Counted from the first letter of the stretch, positions 17,801 through 26,424 are shown. The stretch: DNA of 26,621 nt from Martensiomyces pterosporus (GCA_025201845.1 MU604102.1:1-26621), one strand, 5' to 3'. Numbers and translations: made by a program. Notes: generated by a model not told the origin, from the letters alone.

Positions 17801-18592
17801 GTCCTCGCGGAACTGCTCCTCCCTTGCACGCAGCTCCTCTTCCACCCTGCCGAGTCGGTGCGGGTAATCCTCCTCGCCAACCTTCTTCAGCTCATCCTCA
17901 GCAGCGTCCTTCTCCTGCTCCAGTCTGCGGATCTTCTGCTCCAGGTGCCGCATCCTGCGCCTGTCCTCGTCGCTGGCTCGGCGCATCTTGTCGAGTGTAG
18001 ACTTTAGCTTTGCACACATGGCATTCGCTGCATCGGCATGCTCACGCAGAGCCTTCTCTGATTTCGGATTGGCAAGCGCTGTTGCTGACTGCTGCTTCTC
18101 CAGCCGCTCAGAAAGCAAGTCCCGCTCCTTCTCCTTGGCACGCAGCTCACTGTCGCGCTTCAGCAGTTTCTGCTTAAGGTCTGTTCTCTCACGCAAAAGG
18201 TCCTTGATCTTTGCCTCGGCTTCGCGAATCTTGTCGCTCAGCTTGCGCGACTCACGCGAGCCCTCCTCTTGCTGCTCCAGGAGCGTCTTTCGATAGCGCT
18301 CGATCTCGCGCTTCATGCGGGCTTCCTCGGCGCGAATTGCCGACATTGTCGTGCTCCCCACTGCTCGCTGGCCATCGGTGCTGCTTGAGCTGCCCAGGCG
18401 GGAGCTGGACCGTGACTGCGGGCGGGGCTTGGATGAAGAGTCATTCACGCTTGGGTGGCCATCTGTGGCTGGCTTTGGCTTGAACCGCGCTTCCTGGTTG
18501 ACAAACCCGTATTTCTTGTATGGGTTCTCTGGCGAGTGCACATCATATGCGCCCGGAGGGGGTATATCGGTGTTTGCTAGCATGGTTGCCAT
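14855..18592 (-). CDS. HMMR: HMMR/RHAMM-like coiled-coil protein
   Basis: The protein has 1245 residues and is unspliced from the first in-frame ATG (MATMLANTDIPPPGAYDV). Two landmarks match animal HMMR/RHAMM. One is an N-terminal PPPGAYDV-x(11)-YGFVNQEARFK block (11-38), compared with SPGAYDV followed by SQRFK. The other is a C-terminal GHTNLRQRIKYVESLK block (from ~1115), compared with GHQNLKQKIKHVVKLK. Between them, residues ~83-1110 are almost continuous heptad-type coiled coil rich in Glu, Leu, Arg and Ala. A basic Ser/Arg tail ends the protein. Animal HMMR binds microtubules and spindle poles and promotes spindle assembly; a comparable role here is inference. Length exceeds human HMMR (724 residues). 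The alternative is a generic coiled coil of myosin or golgin type, but neither carries both terminal motifs. It sits head to head with APC10. Confidence 0.74.
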   Translation of the reverse strand: MATMLANTDIPPPGAYDVHSPENPYKKYGFVNQEARFKPKPATDGHPSVNDSSSKPRPQSRSSSRLGSSSSTDGQRAVGSTTMSAIRAEEARMKREIERYRKTLLEQQEEGSRESRKLSDKIREAEAKIKDLLRERTDLKQKLLKRDSELRAKEKERDLLSERLEKQQSATALANPKSEKALREHADAANAMCAKLKSTLDKMRRASDEDRRRMRHLEQKIRRLEQEKDAAEDELKKVGEEDYPHRLGRVEEELRAREEQFREDVRKLKVSLHEARDKAASYMNHLGESAVHNTALENELQLAQEREHDKIAEMNRQLDQAMSQLSATQGRLGDLERLSRQRAGESERTIRAANEHIEELKEEIERLETEREEVQREVQGKIRELTADYQAAKREFASSVKGADDERTKRLADTQARLERATKETVDMKTEISELRGVLLKKEMAWKDAQLRLEGDLHAAASDYEALQKQLADQHAQFDAHLRGMEEKAHKKENSWSTERNNLLEKLDAAHKDGFKLRDALDALRREADQAKADCEADLQRMGKELETLRSEADKRAASWEDERKELASAHSDQVASLKEDYAVLEQLLHDDRFSLETQIQDLQDELAAAQAARDEDAARHGQQLAEITVSLEEQRQISEDLEDQLAEKESGHAAEVQELEEAIEESRLGHEQALAELHDELSSAKERAAEYGAKLRSERQESEMLRQDNDALTARAQELEDAHEVLTRDYDALQEVADELSAGAERAGEELAGSVSHYAGLLGQLHSKQAAEKEKWESERAGMKMLINRYRHREEMHVIREEYLTALLGIKEDARAHMVQEARSLYCELQDQATVAYEHMDTGAELASDLQRLLTLSSTTAAVPTNAGDNRTAPLSVDDLVSEAKAVSRETFLEGVRCSQEAQLSRMRVESEMQELKYMAVQGKIVETVSSMSAQHKEGLARLESDLAEARSDYSDLQELSRVNRTAFETQIAELESEVSELRSKGAPSEALAALQMKNEALEAQIGKLSDENSELDARIELIDYEVDDERAEYERERAAFEAQLKRMHQVLSQCEIDMAAQVDQINSMRQYTAEVEGERAIMAEQSQFQISWLKENYAAAYRDLDAILSNNGGHTNLRQRIKYVESLKTQILTLKRENFDSSRDRDRFKHQVGLLKGELDAYKEVNDVEAFRSRSRVRGRSASRHAKSASRPRQQQGAQADPNGGTQRAALEKRGASVVARALEEARQRGQMRMVDDSSAMAD

Positions 18593-19278
18593 TTGGTTAT
18601 TCGTTATGCGTGCGGTAGGGACAGCAAGAACAAAGAGCACACCAAGAAAAATGGAGGAGGGGTGGTGTTTAGCAGCAAAATAACCACACACTGCGCTGCA
18701 CCTGCGGCAGCAGCCGGTTCACAGCTGTCATAGAGCAAATTCACCCTGGTAGCAGAGCACATAAGCAACTTACTTGGCCTGAATATGTCCCGGCCACCTG
18801 CGTAGCTAGCCATTTGGATACGTCTGCCAGTATATTGCCGAAAGATAGCAGCAGCGGGTTTTGGTCCGAGGGCAGAGTAACAGCAAAAAACGAATGCGAT
18901 GCTCGATGGAGTAGATAGAAAGAGGCACAGGCTCTCTCAACGAGTCCCTTGCTCCTCTTTGCTCTGCCTCTTTCTTCCTCCACACATCCTGGGGGGGGTT
19001 TTTTTTTGGCTCAATCACCTTTGTTTACGTTTTCCAGTCAATCTACTCAAGCGGCGGCAAAACACGCCAATCACAGAGCAGCATTGGCAAAGCGTAAACA
19101 CAGCGGCCCACAAAGCCACGCCAGCAAGCGCCCGTCTGTCTCCTCACTCCACCTCGCCCTTGTTGCTTCCAGTGCCTCCTTGTATTTCTGCGCCTGCTGT
19201 ATTGCACATAAAGCCGTTCAGACCACATCGGCAGCCAAGGTTAAATGTGCAAGGGGTGCGAACAGGACAGTGGACGCT
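18593..19278. promoter_or_regulatory. Divergent promoter region, HMMR-like (minus) and APC10 (plus)
   Basis: The 686 bp separate two outward-facing starts. The most visible feature is a G8-T9 homopolymer junction at 18991-19007, which could exclude nucleosomes. The APC10 leader is open in frame upstream of its ATG but contains no earlier ATG. I saw no clear TATA box or gene. Confidence 0.5.
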
Positions 19279-19797
19279 ATGGCCGACAAGCTACCAGACA
19301 TTTCAAGCCAGGCACTGTGGGCTGTTTCGTCGTGTAAGCAGGGGTTTGGCGTCTCAAACCTCTATGATCGCAGCGTAGATACGTTTTGGCAGTCGGATGG
19401 CCAGCACCCGCACCATATCAGCCTGCAGTTTCCGACTCGCCAGCAAGTACATGCGGTGTCTCTGTACTTGGACATTGACGCTGACGAAAGCTACACGCCA
19501 TGCAGGATCTTGGTGAGGGCTGGCACAAGCCAGTATGATGTGCAGCCAATAAAGGATGTCGAGCTCGCCGCTGAGCCGAGAGGCTGGTGCGAAATTAAAG
19601 TCGGCGACGTTGGAGGAGACCATCTGCAGGCGCATTACTTGCGGATAGAGTTTCCATTGAACTATGAAAACGGCAGAGATGTGCGTGTCAGGCAGGTGCG
19701 TGTTCTAGGCCCACCAGCAGGCGAGGAAAAGTTCAGGCGCGAGCAGGTCCTGCCCTTCAATGCGCCCGAGTTCTACATGTACGAGGCTATCAGATGA
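19279..19797 (+). CDS. DOC1: Anaphase-promoting complex subunit 10 (APC10/Doc1)
   Basis: This single-exon protein has 172 residues (MADKLPDISSQALWAVSSCK). It is a DOC-domain (galactose-binding-like jelly roll) subunit of the APC/C ubiquitin ligase that helps capture substrate degrons with the coactivator. Family hallmarks are the sequence AVSSCKQGFGVSNLYDRSVD, then DTFWQSDGQHPHHISLQF, SLYLDIDADESYTP and an RVRQVRVLGP strand near the end. The last two residues are Ile-Arg, the IR tail with which APC10 docks on the APC3/Cdc27 TPR groove. Length is close to human APC10 (185) and shorter than yeast Doc1. The start is the only in-frame ATG before the domain. It is convergent with RPN2. Confidence 0.96.
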   Translation: MADKLPDISSQALWAVSSCKQGFGVSNLYDRSVDTFWQSDGQHPHHISLQFPTRQQVHAVSLYLDIDADESYTPCRILVRAGTSQYDVQPIKDVELAAEPRGWCEIKVGDVGGDHLQAHYLRIEFPLNYENGRDVRVRQVRVLGPPAGEEKFRREQVLPFNAPEFYMYEAIR

Positions 19798-19863
19798 GCA
19801 TGCCTGCTCATTTTCAGGGCTGGCGTTTCCGCCTCTTTCCGGGTGGTGCTGGACCTTTGCTAG

Positions 19864-19869
19864 AATAAA
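19864..19869 (+). terminator. Poly(A) signal for APC10
   Basis: A canonical AATAAA occurs 67 bases after the APC10 stop codon. The convergent spacer to RPN2 (19798-19975) also contains TATATAAAG at 19898-19906. Read on the minus strand this gives TATATA, a possible efficiency element for RPN2 3' processing. Confidence 0.6.
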
Positions 19870-19975
19870 ACCGCATGCTGGCTTGCATGGCACTTGTATA
19901 TATAAAGGAGGGAAAAGGAAAGCGAAATGAAAAAAGAGGTGGCTGGAGCATTGCCCAGCCGTTGGGCACTTGCTT

Positions 19976-22897
19976 TTAGGCATGGTCGCTGTCAAATGGG
20001 TACTCGAAGGGCTCTGGTGGCTGGACCTCGCTTGTCGGGGCTGCTTGGTCCTCGCTGTCGGATTCGGCGGGGAGAGTGCTGGCAATCAGGTCCTCGGGCT
20101 CGCCTGGTGCTGTGTCCTTCAGGACAAGCACGCCCGAGGTGCAGCCCTGCTTGACAGGCACATAGCGAGCGTTGGCTGGCCACTTGACGTACCGCTCCTG
20201 GTAAGGAAGCACACGAGACAGGTTGGGGATCGCAAACAAATCAGCGCCAGCTGCCTTGCGGCTCTTCTTGTGCGCCTTGGATTCGGATCCAGCGGCGCTG
20301 TCGTCAACCTCCATGCTGCTGTCATCGGCGGGCTCCTTGGCGGCAGAGTCGTCGCTGGTGTCCATCTTCGACGCTGCGCTGTCGTGTGCGCCGCTGCTCG
20401 CGGCTGCGCCGGAGTCGGGCTTGTCCTCCGCGGCAGACTTCTTTGCAGCGCGCTGGGCCTTTGCTGTCGTGGACAGAATGGCAGTCGCAATCTTTGTGGG
20501 GGCCTGCGCAACAGGCTGCTCGACGGGCGCCGGATAAGCGTACAGAGCCTTGCGCGACGCGCACGTAGCCTCGGTGTTGGGCGCCTTGAGGTCCTTGTTG
20601 ATGGCAATCAGCGCGGTTGGCCTGAAGGACAGGGTGAGGAAGTGCGCCAGCGGGAACCAGTACCAGAACTGGGTGAACAGCAGCATGCCGACGCAGGCAG
20701 GCTTGTTTAGCTGGCCATCCGAGGTGGTAAGCCCGATCGTGACGTTTCTGCCGCCAGCATCAATGATGCCCTGGGCAACGGCTGCGCCAAACTTGGTCGG
20801 TGCCTCAGCGTTCTTGGTCTCGATGATATCAGAGAATCTCTTTCTCACCTCGGCAACCTTGGGCTCATACGTGTCGTTTTGCTGGATGAGAATGAATGCC
20901 AGCGCAATGCACGCGCCTTGTACGACAAAGTCAACAGTGTCCTTGAGCAGGGGCTCGAGGATTGCGATGGCTGCCTTCGACCCGGATCCGGCGCAAGCAA
21001 TTCCAAGAGCAAGGGCAGCCCCAAAGCGCACATGCGGGTTGAAGCTCTCCGAGAGAAGCTCCACCATGCGGGGCACCTGCTCGGGGTTGCGCAGGAGAAG
21101 AAAGCCGAGTCCAGTGACCGCAGCACGACGCACGTCGTCGTTCACGTCCGACACAGCCAGGTGGAGGAGTCTGCGAATCGCGCCGTTGTCTCCAGTCCCG
21201 CAGTACGCCATGGCTGTGATCTGCACTGCGCCCAAACGCAAAAGCGGGTCTTCTTCGTCAACAAGCCGCTCGACGAGAGGGTCTGCCTCCTGCTTGCGGC
21301 CAAACATGACCAGGCCCATGCCGACAGCCAGCGCGCGGATAATCTTCTCGTGCTGGGTCTCGCGCGCGTAGAGGAGCATGTCCTTCAGGGTGCTCTCGTG
21401 GTTGGTGCCCATCATGACCAGCCCCATGCCGATGGCCGCAGCCTCGCCGGACACTGCGCTATCGGTGTACAGAACTGTCTTGAGGGCCTCGACAAGGTCC
21501 TCATTGCCCGACCCCATGCCGGCCGTGCCGAGACCAAGGCTGGCGCCGTGCTGAAGAATCTCGACGTTCTGGCCCTGGAAAGTAGTCAGCGCGTTCTGCA
21601 GATAGCCAATGATCTTTTCGCTGCCGTGGCAGGCGTGGATGAGGCCAAGGGCAAAGAAGGCGCCGCCCTCGGAGAATGGCGACGACGAAATGCCCTCCTC
21701 GGGGAGGTACGGCTGCAGCAGGCTGAATCCGTGCTTGATCTGGCCCTGGTGAATGACGCCAAGGGCAGCCGTGGCCGAGAACTTGGACCAGCTGCTGGCA
21801 CGCGAGAGCCACTCCAGGTTGTCGCGCAGGAATGTGTCGATTGTGGTGCCGGCGTGCATGTAGGCGTTGGCCAGAGTGACGGCGTTGTGGGCGAGAGAGC
21901 TGCGCGAGTCCATCAGCTTGCATGTGCGGTTAAGGATGTTCAAGTCCGTCTTGTTGTTGCGGAAGAGGAACTCGAGCCTCAGCCTGAGCGCCTCCTCGCC
22001 GCTGAGGATTGCCTTGATGGTGCTGACGGGCGAGCCCTTTTCGTCGGCAGCCTCCGCTGATGTGCCGGCAGCAGACGAGAGCGCGGCAACCACTGCATTG
22101 GTGAACTCCTGTGTGGCGTTGGCATCCAGGTCAAAGGCGATCTGGTATGCCGACAGGATTTTGTCCTCGGCTCCGTCCTCAATAAGCGACTGCAAAATGT
22201 CGGCAGTCGCGTTCGGGTTGTTGAGCTTGGACAGGCTCAAGCAGATAGCCTCATAGTCAGGAGACTCGAACTGCATGTGCACCTTAACCAGCAGCTCCTG
22301 CACTTGGCTTTGGACGTGGATGCTGCCGATATAGTCGATGCAGCTCTTTTGCACATAGTCAAGCAGGTGCTTTGTGTCTCCGCTCACCAGAGCACGCTCC
22401 AGGACGTCTAGCCGCCGCGCCTCGATGGCAATGCCGATGACCTGGCCATAGTCCTTTGACGCGAAGCAGCGCTCAATCATGCGCTCGACTATGGCCACCA
22501 GCCTTGCGTCAGCTGCTGTGCTCTCCTCTGTGCTGCTGCTGGCCCTCGATCCGATGTACTTGTCAATGGCGTGGTTCACAACGGTCTGGACGTACGACGA
22601 GTTGTCGGACAGGTCAAACAGGTCGCCTGCTCCAAGAGCAAACGCCAGGGCGTCGTCAAAGTCGCCGAGGTGGAAGTAAATCTTGGATGCGACCAGCGCC
22701 GCCAGCTTGCGGTGCTCAAACGACTCGTCTTCGTACAGAACCTCAATCTTCGAAATGGCGTCCGAAATCTCTGCCCAGAACCTCTCGGTCACCTCGTTGA
22801 GCTGAGTAAGGCCGTAGAACTGGAGCTCACGCTCGTCCTCGTCAAGGAGCGAAATGAGTCCGTTGGCAGACGTCAGGGTGTCAGCTGCTCCGGCCAT
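19976..22897 (-). CDS. RPN2: 26S proteasome regulatory particle non-ATPase subunit Rpn2 (PSMD1)
   Basis: This single-exon protein has 973 residues and begins MAGAADTLTSANGLISLLDE. Rpn2 is a base subunit of the 19S particle and a scaffold for ubiquitin receptors and the ATPase ring. The helical N-terminus (residues 1-350) is followed by the toroid of proteasome/cyclosome repeats (about 375-715). Its signatures include GASLGLGTAGMGSGN, AAAIGMGLVMMG, ALAVGMGLVMFG, AAVTGLGFLLL, FGAALALGIACAGSG and FGAAVAQGIIDAGGRN. A conserved block (about 730-770, FTQFWYWFPLAHF) and a Lys/Ala/Asp/Ser-rich acidic linker follow. The C-terminus PPEPFEYPFDSDHA closely matches the PPEPFEY peptide by which human PSMD1 binds the ubiquitin receptor Rpn13. 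Length is normal for the family. No PACE element (GGTGGCAAA) was seen in the promoter. Confidence 0.97.
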   Translation of the reverse strand: MAGAADTLTSANGLISLLDEDERELQFYGLTQLNEVTERFWAEISDAISKIEVLYEDESFEHRKLAALVASKIYFHLGDFDDALAFALGAGDLFDLSDNSSYVQTVVNHAIDKYIGSRASSSTEESTAADARLVAIVERMIERCFASKDYGQVIGIAIEARRLDVLERALVSGDTKHLLDYVQKSCIDYIGSIHVQSQVQELLVKVHMQFESPDYEAICLSLSKLNNPNATADILQSLIEDGAEDKILSAYQIAFDLDANATQEFTNAVVAALSSAAGTSAEAADEKGSPVSTIKAILSGEEALRLRLEFLFRNNKTDLNILNRTCKLMDSRSSLAHNAVTLANAYMHAGTTIDTFLRDNLEWLSRASSWSKFSATAALGVIHQGQIKHGFSLLQPYLPEEGISSSPFSEGGAFFALGLIHACHGSEKIIGYLQNALTTFQGQNVEILQHGASLGLGTAGMGSGNEDLVEALKTVLYTDSAVSGEAAAIGMGLVMMGTNHESTLKDMLLYARETQHEKIIRALAVGMGLVMFGRKQEADPLVERLVDEEDPLLRLGAVQITAMAYCGTGDNGAIRRLLHLAVSDVNDDVRRAAVTGLGFLLLRNPEQVPRMVELLSESFNPHVRFGAALALGIACAGSGSKAAIAILEPLLKDTVDFVVQGACIALAFILIQQNDTYEPKVAEVRKRFSDIIETKNAEAPTKFGAAVAQGIIDAGGRNVTIGLTTSDGQLNKPACVGMLLFTQFWYWFPLAHFLTLSFRPTALIAINKDLKAPNTEATCASRKALYAYPAPVEQPVAQAPTKIATAILSTTAKAQRAAKKSAAEDKPDSGAAASSGAHDSAASKMDTSDDSAAKEPADDSSMEVDDSAAGSESKAHKKSRKAAGADLFAIPNLSRVLPYQERYVKWPANARYVPVKQGCTSGVLVLKDTAPGEPEDLIASTLPAESDSEDQAAPTSEVQPPEPFEYPFDSDHA

Positions 22898-23391
22898 GGT
22901 TCTGTTAGAGTGGAGAGGGAAGAAGTGGCAGCAGAATCTATCGATTTAGAAACGATGCGCTCGGGGGCTGGGGTGTGGAGGAATATAAACGCGCCTTGGA
23001 GTTGGACAGGGTGCTAGCCCGAGATGCAAATTTTCGAGTTTTTAAGTCAAGAGGAGCGATAGAGAGGGAGCAAGCGCATGCGCACGCAGGGCGCGCAACA
23101 AGGCTGCTGGACTCGTCTCCTCTTACGACAGCAGCGGCGGCTCGCAAGGCAGCAGCAGTGGCTGGCGTCTCTGGGCGCATACGCAAGCGCCTTTGATCAG
23201 CCGGTGATCGGGCTGATCACGGATGTTTTTTCCTATGTGCGGCAGCTGTCCAGCTCGCAGCTGCGTCTGGTTTTGCGCGCACCGCCTTTCTACCCTTTCG
23301 TTTGCTTTGGGCTCCTGTTTTATTTCGCGTAGCTGCAGACAGGCAATTACACATTTCTGTTTCGGTGTCTACGCCTGCCGCTGATCTCACC
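22898..23391. promoter_or_regulatory. Divergent promoter, RPN2 (minus) and SNU114 (plus)
   Basis: The 494 bp lie between facing-away start codons. A 10-bp perfect palindrome GCGCATGCGC lies at 23074-23083; it resembles the NRF-1 site of animals, but a fungal factor is unknown. A cluster at 23194-23222 has TGATCAGCC, GGTGATCGG and GGCTGATCACGG. The 9-mer TGATCACGG is identical to one in the PUF60/LRO1 promoter. An AT-rich AATATAAA lies at about 22982. Confidence 0.5.
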
Positions 23392-26300
23392 ATGGACGAT
23401 CCCAATTACGACGAGTTTGGAAACTACATTGGCCCCGACATTGCCTCCTCGTCCGAAGAGGAGGCCGACGAGTATGAGGAGGAGGAGGAAGACGCTGTGG
23501 GCGATGCGTACGGCGATGCAGACGCCGAGACAGCGGGGGACCAGGAGCACGCGGAGAGCGACAGCAGCGAGCCAGATGGGCCCAGGGCAATGGCTAGACG
23601 CGTCGATGCGGCCCAGACGCAGGTTGTGCTCCATGAGGACAAAAAGTACTACCCCGACGCCGACGAGGTGTTTGGCCCAGACGTCGAGGCTGTTGTGCAG
23701 GAGGAAGACACGCAGCCCCTTACGGAGCCGATCATCGCGCCTGTCAAGGTGCGCAAATTCCAGGTGACCGAGGACGATCGGCAGCTCCCCGACACGACGT
23801 ACGCGAAGGAGTTTCTGGTCGATCTTCAGGGGTACCCGGCGATGGTGCGCAACGTCGTTGTCGCAGGGCACCTGCACCATGGCAAGACTGCGCTGGTGGA
23901 CGTCCTTGTAGCAGCAACGCATGCATGGGAGGAGTGGGACAAGGCTGTGCCAGCGGCTACGCCAACGACAAAGATGCAAAAGCCAATCGAAAAGGCATTT
24001 GGGTTCACAGACGTCCACCAGATTGAGCGGCAGCGCGGGATCAGTCTAAAGGCTATGCCGGTCTCGCTGGTCGCGCAGGACACGAAGGGCAAGAGCTATG
24101 CACTCAACATAATCGACGCGCCTGGGCATGTTGATTTCATCGACGAGGTGGCTGCGTCGATGCGGTTAGCCGACGGTCTTGTGCTGGTTGTCGATGCGGT
24201 CGAGGGCGTGATGGCAAACACGGAGCGCATTATCCAGATGGCGGTGCGGGAGGGTCTCTCTATCACACTGGTTGTCAGCAAGCTAGACCGGCTAATCCTG
24301 GAGCTCAAGCTGCCGCCAGCTGACGCCTACTACAAGCTCAAGCTGACGATCGAGGAGGTGAACAACGTCATTTCGTCCTGTCCCCTTGCAGATGCGTCGA
24401 TGCGGCTGTCTCCGGAGCTAGGCAACGTGTGCTTTGCATCGGCCTCGTATGGCTGGTGCTTCTCTCTGGAGTCGTTTGCCAAGCAGTACATTGACAAGTG
24501 GAGTATGCCTGTGCAGCCCAGGGACCTGGCCAAGCGACTATGGGGCGATGTGTACTATCATCCTGAACGGCGCACATTCATGCGGAAGCGCGCGGATGGC
24601 GGCAAGGACGCCAAGCGGTCGTTTGTCCACTTCATCCTTGAGCCCATCTACAAAATCTTTGCGCAAGTTGTTGGCGAGGATGAGCCCCAGCTGCGCCCGG
24701 CTCTCGAGAGCCTTGGGATCAGGCTAAGCAAGGACGACTATTCCATGGACGTTCGTGGTCTGCTGCGGCGAGTCCAGTGCCAGTTCTTTGGCCCGCCCAC
24801 GGGGTTTGTCGACATGTGCGCAGCCCACGTAAGGTCGCCAGTGGAAAACGCTGTCAAAAAGACGGAGCTGCTGTACACTGGCCAGATGGACACAGAGACT
24901 GCGCTGGCCATGCGCAGCTGCCGTGCTGACGGCCCGCTGGTCATATCTGTGGCGAAGCAGTACCCGTCGTCGGACGCATCCCAATTCTTTGTTCTTGGCC
25001 GCATTTTCAGCGGAACCGTTGCTCCAGGGCAGCAGGTACGCGTTCTTGGCGAAGGGTATGCGGCCGGCGACGACGAGGACATGTCCCTTGTCACCGTGGC
25101 TGACGTTTGGGTGTACTGCTCGCGGTACAAGATACCCGTGTCAGGACTGGGCGCTGGAAACTGGGTGCTGCTGGGCGGCGTCGACGGGCCAATAAGCAAG
25201 ACAGCGACTCTTGTCGATGCCAGCGTTGCTGAGGACGACCTGGCAATTGTCAAGCCGCTCCAGTTCGCCTTTGCGCCTGTGCTAAAGGTCGCAGTGGAGC
25301 CTGTCAGTCCGACGGAGCTGCCAAAGATGCTCAGCGGTCTGCGCAAAATCAGCAAGACGTACCCACTGTCTCAGACAAGGGTCGAGGAGAGCGGCGAGCA
25401 CGTTATTTTGGGTGCGGGCGAGCTCTACCTGGACTGCATCCTCCACGACTTGCGGTGCATGTATGCTGAAATTGAGATCAAGGTGGCCGACCCGGCGGTG
25501 ACATTCCGCGAGGCGGTGTCCGAGACCTCGGCCATCAAGGTGTTTGGCGACTCGCCCAACGGCAAGAACCGCCTGACTATAATCTCGGAGCCGCTGGAGC
25601 AAGGAATTGCCGAGGACATCGAGTCTGGCAAGGTTTCTTGTGGCTGGCCAGCACGCCAGGTTGGGCAGTACTTTGAGTCCAACTATGGCTGGGATATTCT
25701 TGCTGGGCGCTCGATCTGGGCATTTGGTCCCGGCGAGAATGGGCCCAACATGCTCTCCGACGACACGCTCCCAGGCGAAACAGACAAGGCCCGTTTGCGC
25801 AGCGTCAGGGACCTGATCAAGCAGGGGTTCCAGTGGGCGGCGCGCGAGGGCCCTCTATGCGACGAGCCGATGCGCAACGCCCGATTCCGCATCCTCAGCG
25901 CAGACCTGGCGCCAGAGGCAATCCACCGCGGGGGTGGTCAGATCATACCGGCGGCACGCCGTGTCTGCTACTCAAGCTTCCTCACTGCTGAGCCCCGCCT
26001 CATGGAGCCTGTGAACTACGCGGAGATCCAGGCACCTGCGGACTGCGTCTCTGCGGTGTACACGGTGCTAGGCCGCCGCCGTGGCCACGTCACACACGAT
26101 GCGCCGAAGCCCGGGTCTCCGATGTACACCATCAAGGCGCTCATCCCCACCATCGACTCTAGCGGATTCGAAACCGATCTCCGCACATACACTCATGGCC
26201 AGGCGTTCTGCCAGCAGTACTTTGACCACTGGCAGATGGTGCCCGGCGACCCGCTGGACAAGGAGGTCGTGCTGAGGCCCCTCGAGCCCTCGTCAGCGCA

Positions 26301-26424
26301 GCAGCTTGCCAGGGACTTTATGCTCAAAACAAGACGGCGCAAGGGGCTGAGCGACGATGTGGCAATCGACAAGTACATCGACGACGCAGCGCTCCGCGAC
26401 CTTGTCAGAGGATTCCAGTCGTGA
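23392..26424 (+). CDS. SNU114: U5 snRNP GTPase Snu114/EFTUD2
   Basis: This single-exon protein has 1010 residues, with a strong start context (CACCATGG). It is an EF2-like GTPase of the U5 snRNP that controls spliceosome activation and disassembly with Brr2 and Prp8. The acidic N-terminus (MDDPNYDEFGNYIGPDI) is typical. GTPase motifs are G1 GHLHHGKT (159-166), switch I RQRGISLK (213-220), G3 DAPGHVDF (242-249) and G4 SKLD (296-299). G4 is NKxD in characterised homologues, so Ser replaces Asn here. Downstream, EF2-like domains II-V are fully present, with ILELKLPPADAYYKL, VEESGEHVILGAGELYLDC, RSIWAFGP, FQWAAREGPLCDEP, LHRGGGQIIP-like IHRGGGQIIPAARR and APADCVSAVYTVLGRRRGHV. The C-terminus keeps MLKTRRRKGLSDDVAIDKY. 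The length is close to yeast Snu114. It is head to head with RPN2. Confidence 0.97.
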   Translation: MDDPNYDEFGNYIGPDIASSSEEEADEYEEEEEDAVGDAYGDADAETAGDQEHAESDSSEPDGPRAMARRVDAAQTQVVLHEDKKYYPDADEVFGPDVEAVVQEEDTQPLTEPIIAPVKVRKFQVTEDDRQLPDTTYAKEFLVDLQGYPAMVRNVVVAGHLHHGKTALVDVLVAATHAWEEWDKAVPAATPTTKMQKPIEKAFGFTDVHQIERQRGISLKAMPVSLVAQDTKGKSYALNIIDAPGHVDFIDEVAASMRLADGLVLVVDAVEGVMANTERIIQMAVREGLSITLVVSKLDRLILELKLPPADAYYKLKLTIEEVNNVISSCPLADASMRLSPELGNVCFASASYGWCFSLESFAKQYIDKWSMPVQPRDLAKRLWGDVYYHPERRTFMRKRADGGKDAKRSFVHFILEPIYKIFAQVVGEDEPQLRPALESLGIRLSKDDYSMDVRGLLRRVQCQFFGPPTGFVDMCAAHVRSPVENAVKKTELLYTGQMDTETALAMRSCRADGPLVISVAKQYPSSDASQFFVLGRIFSGTVAPGQQVRVLGEGYAAGDDEDMSLVTVADVWVYCSRYKIPVSGLGAGNWVLLGGVDGPISKTATLVDASVAEDDLAIVKPLQFAFAPVLKVAVEPVSPTELPKMLSGLRKISKTYPLSQTRVEESGEHVILGAGELYLDCILHDLRCMYAEIEIKVADPAVTFREAVSETSAIKVFGDSPNGKNRLTIISEPLEQGIAEDIESGKVSCGWPARQVGQYFESNYGWDILAGRSIWAFGPGENGPNMLSDDTLPGETDKARLRSVRDLIKQGFQWAAREGPLCDEPMRNARFRILSADLAPEAIHRGGGQIIPAARRVCYSSFLTAEPRLMEPVNYAEIQAPADCVSAVYTVLGRRRGHVTHDAPKPGSPMYTIKALIPTIDSSGFETDLRTYTHGQAFCQQYFDHWQMVPGDPLDKEVVLRPLEPSSAQQLARDFMLKTRRRKGLSDDVAIDKYIDDAALRDLVRGFQS

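Noticed and set aside
19043..19228. Short frame in the APC10 leader
   Set aside because: It is minus-strand, without a domain or convincing start, and lies in the divergent promoter.
23347..24018. 223-codon antisense frame over the SNU114 N-terminus
   Set aside because: It is a shadow of a highly conserved gene, with no domain of its own.
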